A stretch of DNA of 64,000 bases from Alphaproteobacteria bacterium (lineage in GTDB: Bacteria > Pseudomonadota > Alphaproteobacteria > Micropepsales > Micropepsaceae), in the NCBI GenBank assembly GCA_947474645.1, contig CANJJD010000003.1, positions 120,768-184,767 on the forward strand, given 5' to 3'. Below are positions 9,048 to 16,654 of the stretch, one piece after another. A program made the position numbers and the translations under genes. The notes below the pieces were generated by a model. That model searched no databases, was not told the origin of the DNA, and worked only from the letters and a program-made list of their open reading frames with translations. How positions within the stretch are numbered: position 1 is the stretch's first letter; each line of letters opens with the position of its first letter.

Positions 9048-9949
9048 GGCTTGACCTTCTTCGGACCGATTAACTTCAGCGCCAGCCGGGCCATGAACGG
9101 CACGAAGCGCGGGCGCTTCAGCCGATTGTCATAGGGCTTCAGCCTGCGGTCATTCTCCGCCACGCAGATGGCGATCAGCTCGCCGACATTGATGTCCGAG
9201 CCAAGCTGTTCGGCGCCGGTCATGGTGAAATTATTATCCTGTTGGCCGTTGGAAACGTCCGAAGCGATGCCCATCCGCTCATAGATCAGGAACAGCCAGA
9301 CCGCGAGCACCTTCAGTTCAAAGTAAGGCCGGCGCCATAGCGGCATGTTGCGGCGGTGCCAGGCCACCCAGTTCACGAAGAACAGGATGTGGCGGGCTTC
9401 CTCATTCACCACCGGGTCGAAGGTCTCGATCAGCTCGGGCGGGAAATAGCCGGTGTCCTTGGCGGCCTTGAACAGGCCGAAGGCGAAGAAGCTGTCGATA
9501 CATTCGCTGTAACCGGTGACCATGAAGGACCATTCCGGGTCCCTGGGCTTTTCATAGACCGGCTCGGGCGCCAGCTTGATGCCATAGGCCTCGACCAGGT
9601 TGGCCAGCACATGGCGGTGGCGGCGCTCTTCAAAGCCGTTCAGCTCGACGGCCTTGCGCAGCAGCATGTCGGGAACACCTTCGGCATAGGTGCAGACATT
9701 CAGGCCGGCGCGGTTCTCGGTCTGCACCGCGATGTCCCAGATCGGCAGCGCGGTGATGCGCTTCTGGGCTTCCTCGCCCAGCTTGGGCCAGTCCAGCACC
9801 GCCGGCTTGTAGGGGTCATGGGTGTCCAGCAGGGTCTTGCAGAACAGCCGCTTGTGCTCGTCCGAGCCAAACCGGATCGGGCCGTCACCCGGCCAGGCGC
9901 CGGTATCGCGGGTCAGGTCCGGAGGAATGGCGAAGGCCGAACTACTCAT
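9044..9949 (-). CDS. Ferritin-like diiron protein B in hopanoid operon
   Basis: This 301-residue paralogue of the next gene has the same ligand set: Glu78 (QTENRAG), Glu108-x-x-His111 (EERRH), Glu149 (YSECIDS) and Glu184-x-x-His187 (EEARH), followed by ILFFVNWVAW. I chose the ATG at 9949 (MSSSAFAIPP); an in-frame TTG 14 codons upstream is also possible. The stop overlaps the start of diiron protein A (ATGA). Upstream is a 112-bp gap after hpnK, so this may begin a second translational block of the hopanoid operon. Both copies keep every metal ligand, which argues for two active sites or a heterodimer rather than one degenerate copy. The substrate is unknown. Confidence 0.85.
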   Translation of the reverse strand: MSSSAFAIPPDLTRDTGAWPGDGPIRFGSDEHKRLFCKTLLDTHDPYKPAVLDWPKLGEEAQKRITALPIWDIAVQTENRAGLNVCTYAEGVPDMLLRKAVELNGFEERRHRHVLANLVEAYGIKLAPEPVYEKPRDPEWSFMVTGYSECIDSFFAFGLFKAAKDTGYFPPELIETFDPVVNEEARHILFFVNWVAWHRRNMPLWRRPYFELKVLAVWLFLIYERMGIASDVSNGQQDNNFTMTGAEQLGSDINVGELIAICVAENDRRLKPYDNRLKRPRFVPFMARLALKLIGPKKVKP

Positions 9950-10061
9950 CGAAGTGCCTGGACATGCGGGCTCCAATTCTCGCACCTGCAATACCCCTTT
10001 GGGGGCCGCAATTGAACCCCAAAAAGCGCGTGCCCGGACCGGGACTAAGCTGTTGAAATGT

Positions 10062-10901
10062 TTAGGCGGAAAAGTCCGAAAAGCCGCCGCTTTTGATGCC
10101 TTTTCCCGCCAGGCTAGCCCTGATGGCCGGGTCGGTCAGGGCCGACAGTTCGGCAGCGTACTGATAGCCCGGCGCGGAGCCCGGATAGGGGCCCGTGGCG
10201 GGGTGGGTGTAAATCTCGGTCAGCCCATCGGGCAAGTTATCGAGCAGGCCTTCCAGGCGCGGCGCCGTCATCGCCCCCGACCAGGCAAAGCCGAACACCT
10301 GGTCCGGCGCGGCAATGCCGGCGCGGCGGAAACGGGCGCGCAAGGCCCGCGCGAACGGCGCGGTCAGCGCCACCACGCCGGATGGCTTGTGCGCTTCGAT
10401 CCGTCCCAGCACGTCCTGCGGCTCCAGCGGCACCCGCGCGCCGCGCGCGCCATGCGCCTTGGCGCCTTCCACCATCAGCCTGGCGATGGTGGGATGCAGG
10501 TGAAAATGCTTGTGGGCGTTGACGTGATCCAGCGGCAAGCCGGTGGCGGCGAAGGCCGCGAACTGGGCCTCGATCTCAGCGGCGAGTTGGGCGCGCACGC
10601 GCGGGAAAAAGAACATCGCCGCCCCGGCCCGCGCCATGTCGGTGCGGAAGTGCCCGGTGGAATCGACCAGGTCGGGCACCTTGTCAGCCGGCAACACCGG
10701 CTTGCCCTCCACCAGCACCAGGTGCAGTCCCACACGCAAGGATGGCATCGCCCTGGCCCGCACCACGGCATCGGCTGCGGCGGGACCGGCCACCATCAGG
10801 CTGGCGGCGGACAGGATGCCGTCACGATGGGCGCGTTCGACCGCGTCATTGACCGCAACGGCAGCACCGAAATCATCCGCCGTGACGATCAGCCGTTTCA
10901 A
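10062..10901 (-). CDS. hpnK: Hopanoid deacetylase HpnK (ChbG/YdjC family)
   Basis: This 279-residue carbohydrate deacetylase removes the N-acetyl group from the N-acetylglucosamine that HpnI adds to bacteriohopanetetrol. The metal-binding motifs are present: TADDFG near residue 8, and NAHKHFHLHP in the middle of the chain. The hydrophobic SAASLMVAGPAAADAV stretch fits the family core. It overlaps hpnJ by 4 bp. The order hpnI-hpnJ-hpnK reproduces the pathway that produces bacteriohopanetetrol cyclitol ether. Function follows from characterised HpnK proteins and gene order. Confidence 0.93.
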   Translation of the reverse strand: MKRLIVTADDFGAAVAVNDAVERAHRDGILSAASLMVAGPAAADAVVRARAMPSLRVGLHLVLVEGKPVLPADKVPDLVDSTGHFRTDMARAGAAMFFFPRVRAQLAAEIEAQFAAFAATGLPLDHVNAHKHFHLHPTIARLMVEGAKAHGARGARVPLEPQDVLGRIEAHKPSGVVALTAPFARALRARFRRAGIAAPDQVFGFAWSGAMTAPRLEGLLDNLPDGLTEIYTHPATGPYPGSAPGYQYAAELSALTDPAIRASLAGKGIKSGGFSDFSA

Positions 10902-12328
10902 GCAGCCTGCTGCTTGCGGTCCTTCAAGAAGTGGAAGAACTCCACACCTTCGCGCAGGCGCCGCTTCATCATGTCGGGCTGGGTGACCATTTCCCGGACG
11001 ATCGCGCCGATCTTGCGCGGCCGGAAGTAGAACTCCCGGTAGAAGGTCTCCAGCGAGTTGAAGATTTCCTCGTGGCTGAGGTGCGGATAGTGCAGCGGCG
11101 CGATCTGGATGCCGCTGTCGTCAATCAGCTCGGCATTGGCCTCGTCCAGCCAGCCATTCTGCAGGGCCTGGTTGTAAAGGAAGGTGCCCGGATAGGGCGC
11201 CGCCAGCGAGATCTGCACGGTATGGGGATTGATGCGCTTGGCGAACTCGCGCGTCTGGCGCATCGTTTCCAGGCTTTCGCCCGGCAGGCCCAGGATGAAG
11301 GTGCCGTGAATCTTGATGCCCAGTTCGTGACAGTCGCGGGTGAACTTCTCGGCCACCTCGATGCGCATGCCCTTCTTGATGTTGTAGAGGATCTGCTGGT
11401 TGCCGGATTCATAACCGACCAGCAGCAGGCGCAAGCCGCCCTCTTTCAGCTTCTTGAGCGATTCATACGGCACATTCGCCTTGGCGTTGCACGACCACTG
11501 GATGCCCAGCTTGCCCAGTTCCTTGGCGATGGCTTCGGCGCGCGGCAGGTCGTCCGTGAAGGTGTCGTCGTCGAAGAAGAATTCCTTGGTCTGCGGGAAC
11601 GCCTTCATCGCCCATTTGATCTCCTCCACCACATGGCCGACCGACCGGGTGCGGTAGTTGTGACCGCCCACGGTCTGGGGCCACAGGCAGAAGGTGCAGC
11701 GCGATTTGCAGCCGCGGCCGGTATAGATCGAAATATAGGGGTGCTTGAGATAGCCGATGAAGTAATTCTCCATCACCAGGTCGCGCTTGTAGACCGGCGT
11801 GACGAAGGGCAGTGAATCCATGTTCTCGATGATCGGGCGATCGGCATTGTGCGTGATCACGCCCTGCTTGTTGCGATAGGAGATCCCCTTGATCTCGCCC
11901 CAGGGCAGATCGTCGGCGACATCCTTGATGGTGAAGTCGAACTCGTTGCGGGCAACGAAATCGATCGCCGCGCCCTCGCGCAAAGACCCTTCCGCATTGA
12001 CGGCCACCTTGGCGCCGATCAGCCCGGCCTTCAGGTTGGGATTGGCGGCCTTCATCGCCTCGATCACCTTCACGTCCGAACGGAAGGACGGCACCGAGGT
12101 ATGGGCGACGACAAGATCGAAATCCTTGGCCTGGCCCACGACGTCGGCCAGCGAAGTCTTGTGCGGCGGCGCATCGATCAGCTTGGAGTTCTCCACCAAG
12201 GCTGCGGGCTGGGCCAGCCAGTTGGGATACCAGAAGCTCTTGATCTCGCGCTTGGCCTGGTAACGCGAACCCGCGCCGCCATCAAAGCCGTCAAAGGACG
12301 GGGCCTGCAGGAAAAGGGTCTTCATCAT
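10898..12328 (-). CDS. hpnJ: Hopanoid radical SAM protein HpnJ
   Basis: This radical SAM enzyme of about 476 residues is involved in ring contraction of the sugar to the cyclitol ether head group. The iron-sulphur motif is CKSRCTFC (CxxxCxxC) in the middle, preceded by the conserved IYTGRG. The N-terminal part resembles a B12-binding domain, as in other family members. FFFDDDTFTDD and GLPGESLETM are family-typical. The first possible ATG (12334) sits 1 nt from a GAGG ribosome site. The ATG at 12328 is 7 nt away, so I chose it; 12325 is also possible. It overlaps hpnK by 4 bp and lies about 50 bp after hpnI. Confidence 0.94.
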   Translation of the reverse strand: MMKTLFLQAPSFDGFDGGAGSRYQAKREIKSFWYPNWLAQPAALVENSKLIDAPPHKTSLADVVGQAKDFDLVVAHTSVPSFRSDVKVIEAMKAANPNLKAGLIGAKVAVNAEGSLREGAAIDFVARNEFDFTIKDVADDLPWGEIKGISYRNKQGVITHNADRPIIENMDSLPFVTPVYKRDLVMENYFIGYLKHPYISIYTGRGCKSRCTFCLWPQTVGGHNYRTRSVGHVVEEIKWAMKAFPQTKEFFFDDDTFTDDLPRAEAIAKELGKLGIQWSCNAKANVPYESLKKLKEGGLRLLLVGYESGNQQILYNIKKGMRIEVAEKFTRDCHELGIKIHGTFILGLPGESLETMRQTREFAKRINPHTVQISLAAPYPGTFLYNQALQNGWLDEANAELIDDSGIQIAPLHYPHLSHEEIFNSLETFYREFYFRPRKIGAIVREMVTQPDMMKRRLREGVEFFHFLKDRKQQAA

Positions 12329-12380
12329 CGTCATACCTCACGCCCGGCAAGCACCGGGAACAATTGGGAACTTTCAGGTC

Positions 12381-13532
12381 TCAGACCTGGGACATCGCGC
12401 CGGAAGGCTCTACCGCAAAGTGGGCCCCGCGCCAATGCACGGTTTCACCGAACAGCGAAGCCACGAAGACGGCGAAACTCAGCAGATCGCGCAGCGGCAG
12501 GAGCCAGTAGGGGCCCGCACGGGTGCCGAAAATCCCGTCAATCCGCGCTTTCAGGAACAGGCGGGCCGCCAGGGCCACACCCAATATGGCCAGGCTGCCA
12601 GCGTTAAAATCCAGAAAGACGGCGCTCATCAGGGCAAAGGCAAAGCCATGGGTGACAATGCTGCCCACGTGACCGGCCGGATTGACCATCCGGATGGTGC
12701 GGGTCCAGCGCAGTTCGTGGCGCAGAAGCTCGCCGGCGGAATTCTCCGCCGCGGTGTGGGCGACGCCCATGGCGGGGATCGCCAGGGTGTAACCCTGTGC
12801 CCGCACGGCGCGGCCCATTTCGTAATCGTCGGCCAGATGATCGGCGAAGGCGGCGAAACCGCCGACCTCGTCCAGGGTCTGGCGCTTCAGCGCGATGGTG
12901 GAACCGAAACAGGGCGCGGCAAGACCCAGCGAGGTGCCCAGCACGACGTTGGGCAGGAACGTATACGAGGTGCCCATCGCCGCCAGCGACGACCACAACT
13001 TATGACCATCCTTGGCCGGCTCGCCGGTATAGAGGCAGGTGACGATGCCGACACCGGGACGCGCCAGCGCGGCGGTCACCTGTGTCAGCCATTTGGGGCC
13101 CACGGCGATATCGCTGTCCGACAGCACCAGCGTGTCATGGCGCGCGGCGGGCAGCATGTTGATCAGGTTGGAGACCTTGGCGTTGGCGCCATACAGCGCC
13201 GTGTCCGCCACGATGGCCGTGTCCATATGTGGATATTTGGCCTGCAGCGCGCGCACCACTTCGGTGGCGGGATCGGCCTCATCATGCACGCCGAACAGGA
13301 TCTGCACCGGGCCGGCATAATCCTGGGCGAAGAAAGTCTCCAGGTTGCGGAACAGGTCGGGCTCGCCCTGGTGCAGCGGCTTCAGGATGGTGACGGCGGG
13401 ACTGGCGGCGGCGGCGCTGGCCTGGGTCCGCATGAAGCGGCCGACCAGCACGGCGGACAGCAGCGCATACACGGTCCCGACCATGGCGATTGCCGCCAGG
13501 AACCAGCCGATTTGAAGCCATAGCAATTGCAT
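12381..13532 (-). CDS. hpnI: Hopanoid glycosyltransferase HpnI
   Basis: This 383-residue GT2-family (ceramide-glucosyltransferase-like) enzyme adds N-acetylglucosamine to bacteriohopanetetrol. An N-terminal membrane helix (QIGWFLAAIAMVGTVYALL) is followed by VTILKPLHQGEP, LVLSDSDIAVG (DxD) and HELRWTRTIRMVNP, a Q/RxxRW-like element. C-terminal hydrophobic helices anchor it. I chose MQLLWLQ at 13532, since the open frame above it reads into the promoter region and has no similarity. It is the first gene of the minus-strand hopanoid operon and is divergent from the TPR-oxygenase gene. Confidence 0.93.
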   Translation of the reverse strand: MQLLWLQIGWFLAAIAMVGTVYALLSAVLVGRFMRTQASAAAASPAVTILKPLHQGEPDLFRNLETFFAQDYAGPVQILFGVHDEADPATEVVRALQAKYPHMDTAIVADTALYGANAKVSNLINMLPAARHDTLVLSDSDIAVGPKWLTQVTAALARPGVGIVTCLYTGEPAKDGHKLWSSLAAMGTSYTFLPNVVLGTSLGLAAPCFGSTIALKRQTLDEVGGFAAFADHLADDYEMGRAVRAQGYTLAIPAMGVAHTAAENSAGELLRHELRWTRTIRMVNPAGHVGSIVTHGFAFALMSAVFLDFNAGSLAILGVALAARLFLKARIDGIFGTRAGPYWLLPLRDLLSFAVFVASLFGETVHWRGAHFAVEPSGAMSQV

Positions 13533-13595
13533 CGTCACTTCTGGGAAAGCCCCCGCCCGGTGCACCTTATTAAAACTCGCCCTTCCGGGGGGGAA

Positions 13596-13710
13596 GGGGC
13601 CTGTCCTGACAATTTGCGACAATTGGAAATCCTGTCGCAATTTTTGCAAGCCTTTGAATTTACGTGTTTTAATCGTGACGATTCGCTAGGTTTTTGTCCT
13701 GACAGGCCCC
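13596..13710. promoter_or_regulatory. Divergent promoter region with nested inverted repeats
   Basis: Three repeat relations lie between hpnI and the TPR-oxygenase gene. Arms GGGGCCTGTC (13596-13605) and GACAGGCCCC (13701-13710) are perfect inverted copies 95 bp apart. The half-palindrome TGTCCTGACA occurs at 13602-13611 and again at 13695-13704. TTGCGACA (13614-13621) pairs with TGTCGCAA (13633-13640) across 11 bp. This layout suggests operators for a regulator that controls both directions, but no adjacent regulator gene is seen. The repeats are direct observations; the operator role is inference. Confidence 0.5.
13644..13673 (+). promoter_or_regulatory. Possible promoter for the TPR-oxygenase gene
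   Basis: A TTGCAA hexamer (13644-13649) and TTTAAT (13668-13673) are spaced by 18 bp in an AT-rich patch within otherwise GC-rich DNA. This fits a sigma-70-like promoter reading right toward the gene at 13736. TTGCAA is itself a palindrome, so it could also serve the minus strand. No experimental support. Confidence 0.35.
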
Positions 13711-13735
13711 GGCCCGCTCCTATAGGGTGCCCGTC

Positions 13736-15538
13736 ATGGTGACACGTCCGGCAAATCCGGCCCTTTTGCAGGCCCTTGGCACCGCGAGTCAGGCGCTTCG
13801 CGCCGGCGACACGGGCGCCGCGGACCGCGTTCTTGCCCCCCTGCTCACCCAGGCCGACCCGCGGGTGTTGCACCTGGCCGGGCTGGTGCGCATGCACCAG
13901 GAGCGCCACGCCGAGGCCGCCGACCTGTTCGCCCTCGCCCGCGCCGCCGATCCCGCCGCGGCGCAACTGGCGTTCAGCCACGGCACGGCGCTGCGCTGGC
14001 TGCAGCGCGCCGGCGACGCGGCGCAGGCCTTCAAGGCCGCGCTGGCGCTGAAGCCGGATTATGCCGAAGCCTATATCGAAGTGATCGCTGCGTTGCAGGA
14101 CGTGGGCGATCTGAAAGAAGCCGAGAGCTTGGCGCGCCAATGGCTGCGGGTAATGCCGGAGAGTGCGCGCGCGCGGCTGACGCTGGGCGATGTGCTGCTT
14201 GCCGCCAAGCGTCCCGCCGAGGCGGAAGCGCCGTTGCGCGAAGCCCTGGCGGCGACACCGGATGGCCTCCTGCATCAAAGGCTGGGCTTGGCCCTGCGCC
14301 GGCAACACAAGAATGAAGACGCGCTGGCGCAGTATGAAAGCGCCGCGGCGCTGGAGCCTGACCCGGTGTCCGACGCCATCCGGGTGGAGATCCTTCAAGA
14401 CCTGAAACGCTATGACGATGCGGTGAAGATCTCGCAAGACCTGGTGGCGCGCGATCCGGCCAATCCGCAATGGCACAAATTCCACAACGACCTGATGTAC
14501 CGGCTGGGGCATGAGGATTATCTGAAATCCTATGACCGCGCGCCCAAAAGCGTCGAGCTGCTGTTGTCCAAGGCCTATTTCCTCACCCATGAGAAACGCG
14601 GGGGGGAAGCGCTGGAGGTCTATCGCGCCGCCCTGGCGCTGGCGCCCGACGACAGGATCGCCGCCACCGGTATGGGCAATGCCCTGAACCTGATGCAGCG
14701 CCCCGCCGAGGCGCTGAAAGTCTTCGAACAGGTGATGGCCAAGCATGGCGAAGACGCCAATCTTCTGAGCTGCGCCGCCGAAGGCGCCATCCTGTCGGGG
14801 GATCCCGAACGGGCGGCGGCGCTGTGCGAGAAGAATTTGGCCTTGGCGCCGCACGACCAGGTGGCGCTGGCCATGCTGGGCACGGCTTGGCGGATGCTGG
14901 GCGATGAACGCGATGAAGCATTGAACGGCTATGACTCCCTGATCCGCATCTATGATTTGGAGCCGCCGGAAGGCTTTTCCGACATGGAAAGCTTCAATGC
15001 CGAACTCAATGCCTGGCTGGACCGGGTGCATCCCACCACCCGCGAATATCTGGAACAGTCGCTGCGGGGCGGCAGCCAAACCCCCGACAAGCTGTTCGGC
15101 GCCGGCCACGATTTGGTGGAAAAAATCCAGCGCCGCATCCGCGAGGCGGTGGCGCGCTACATCGCCGAAATGAAGCCGGACGAGAAGCATCCGCTGGTTT
15201 CGCGCCGGAGCCGCGGCTTTGATTATGCCGGCTCCTGGTCGTCACGGCTGAAGGATTGCGGCTTTCACACCAACCATGTCCACCCCGAGGGCTGGATCAG
15301 CTCCTGTTATTATGTGGCCCTGCCCAAAGCGGTGGAGGACATCGAACGCCGGCAGGGCTGGATCAAGTTCGGCGAGCCGGCGCTGGACGTGGCGCTGAAA
15401 GATCCGATCCGCCGCGCCATCCAGCCCCGCGCCGGCCGGCTGGTGCTGTTTCCGTCCTACATGTGGCACGGCACGGTGCCGTTCCGCGATACGCAGCCCA
15501 GAACGACGATCGCGTTCGACGCAGTTCCGACTGTTTAA
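13736..15538 (+). CDS. TPR protein with C-terminal 2OG-Fe(II) oxygenase domain
   Basis: This protein is about 600 residues long. The first 400 residues form successive tetratricopeptide-like helices, for example ALALKPDYAEAYIEVIAAL and ALALAPDDRIAATGMGNAL. The last 200 residues match the putative 2OG-Fe(II) oxygenase family: NHVHPEGWISSCYYV supplies the first metal ligands, LFPSYMWHGTVPF the distal histidine and RTTIAFD the 2-oxoglutarate-binding arginine. I chose the ATG at 13736 with AGGG 8 nt upstream; a GTG at 13727 is in frame. It is divergent from hpnI, and its stop overlaps the convergent metA-like stop (TTAA). A hydroxylase for a protein or lipid is plausible. The substrate is unknown. 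Confidence 0.85.
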   Translation: MVTRPANPALLQALGTASQALRAGDTGAADRVLAPLLTQADPRVLHLAGLVRMHQERHAEAADLFALARAADPAAAQLAFSHGTALRWLQRAGDAAQAFKAALALKPDYAEAYIEVIAALQDVGDLKEAESLARQWLRVMPESARARLTLGDVLLAAKRPAEAEAPLREALAATPDGLLHQRLGLALRRQHKNEDALAQYESAAALEPDPVSDAIRVEILQDLKRYDDAVKISQDLVARDPANPQWHKFHNDLMYRLGHEDYLKSYDRAPKSVELLLSKAYFLTHEKRGGEALEVYRAALALAPDDRIAATGMGNALNLMQRPAEALKVFEQVMAKHGEDANLLSCAAEGAILSGDPERAAALCEKNLALAPHDQVALAMLGTAWRMLGDERDEALNGYDSLIRIYDLEPPEGFSDMESFNAELNAWLDRVHPTTREYLEQSLRGGSQTPDKLFGAGHDLVEKIQRRIREAVARYIAEMKPDEKHPLVSRRSRGFDYAGSWSSRLKDCGFHTNHVHPEGWISSCYYVALPKAVEDIERRQGWIKFGEPALDVALKDPIRRAIQPRAGRLVLFPSYMWHGTVPFRDTQPRTTIAFDAVPTV

Positions 15539-16509
15539 GCCCGACGGCGGGTACGCACGCTGCGCGAGGCGGCGCGGCGCGCTTTGGCGGCCGCCACCAA
15601 GGTCAACCAGTTGCCGAACAGCTTGATGGTGTTGCTGCGCCACATCTGGCGCGGCAGGGCGCCGGCGATGATCTCGTTGAAGCGCGCCAAGTCGGTCTCG
15701 CCGGCCATATCCTTCAGCCGGTCCTCGGTGGCACGGTCGAAGTAGTTTTCCGGCAGCGAAGGACGTTCGGGGCTTTCGCCGCGCAGGAAGCGGCCCATGT
15801 CGCGCAGATATTCGTGGCCCAAAGTGCCCGGATCATATTCGGGATGGCCCTGGAAAAAGACAAAGCGGCTTTGTCCGGCCGGTTCGCGGGTGAAGATGTC
15901 GGCCTGGCCGTTCTGGAGGCGCGACAGTACGTGATAGCCCTTGGCGGCAAGATCGCTCTCGGCAATGTTGCTGCGGCGCGAATGGGGCACCGCCACCTGG
16001 GCGGCGGTGTTGAAGAACAAGGGATCATCCTCGGCCCGCGCCGTGTCATAGACGCCGGAGAGTTTCTCCGCCAACGGCCGGCCCTCGATGCCGTCCAGGT
16101 GCAGCACCGCGGCATGCGCGGCCAGGTCCGAAAACAAGGTGGAGATGGTGCCGATCTCGGCCCAGTCGATCAGCTGCGCCAGCTCGGCCCAATAGGGTTC
16201 GTCGCGCAGGCCGGCGGCAGAGGGCTCTGCGCCGGTGATAATCAGGGCATCGATATTGGCGGCCTGCAGGAAAGCGGCATCGTCATAGAAACCGGCCATG
16301 CGCGAGCGGGCGTCGGCGCTGCGCGGGATCGAGCGCAGCGAGAACAGCCGCAGGCGTACGTCCAGTGTACCGGCGGATGCCTTCAACAAACGGGCAAATT
16401 GCAGTTCGGTGGCGCGCAGCGCCGCATCGGGCATGTTGTTGACCAGCCCAACATGAATGGCGGTGCGGTTGTGGCCGCCGCCCAGCAGAAATTGTTCGAC
16501 CCGGCTCAT
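15535..16509 (-). CDS. MetA-family acyltransferase homologue lacking the catalytic cysteine
   Basis: This 324-residue protein matches the homoserine O-succinyltransferase (MetA) family along its length: VGLVNNMPDAALRATE near the N-terminus, ITGAEPSA, and GHPEYDPGTLGHEY with His222 and Glu224 of the usual triad. The nucleophile elbow reads STLFSDLAAHAAVLHLDG. At the position where active family members have Cys, this protein has Asp128, encoded by GAC at 16126-16128. Without the Cys, the acyl-enzyme mechanism should not work. It may have another role or be inactive. The reading frame is intact and the other motifs are conserved, so recent decay is not obvious. It is convergent with the TPR-oxygenase gene. 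Confidence 0.85.
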   Translation of the reverse strand: MSRVEQFLLGGGHNRTAIHVGLVNNMPDAALRATELQFARLLKASAGTLDVRLRLFSLRSIPRSADARSRMAGFYDDAAFLQAANIDALIITGAEPSAAGLRDEPYWAELAQLIDWAEIGTISTLFSDLAAHAAVLHLDGIEGRPLAEKLSGVYDTARAEDDPLFFNTAAQVAVPHSRRSNIAESDLAAKGYHVLSRLQNGQADIFTREPAGQSRFVFFQGHPEYDPGTLGHEYLRDMGRFLRGESPERPSLPENYFDRATEDRLKDMAGETDLARFNEIIAGALPRQMWRSNTIKLFGNWLTLVAAAKARRAASRSVRTRRRA

Positions 16510-16654
16510 TCCCTCACTTTAGCCCGCGGGGATTAACAAATTCCCGGTGCAATGCACGAGTGAAGTGGGTGCGCATTAACGCGGCTTCCACGCAAAGCCG
16601 TGAAATCCGCGCCACGCATTTCATCTCCGTTTCAATTTGAGACAGAGATGACGC

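Noticed and set aside
9998..10023. TTTGGGG/CCCCAAA hairpin in the hpnK-diiron gap as a terminator
   Set aside because: No T-run follows on the operon strand and the downstream genes are tightly coupled, so termination is doubtful. The 112-bp gap could equally hold a weak promoter.
13535..15190. A 551-codon minus-strand frame opposite the TPR-oxygenase gene
   Set aside because: It is a shadow of the TPR protein, which has real domains on the plus strand.
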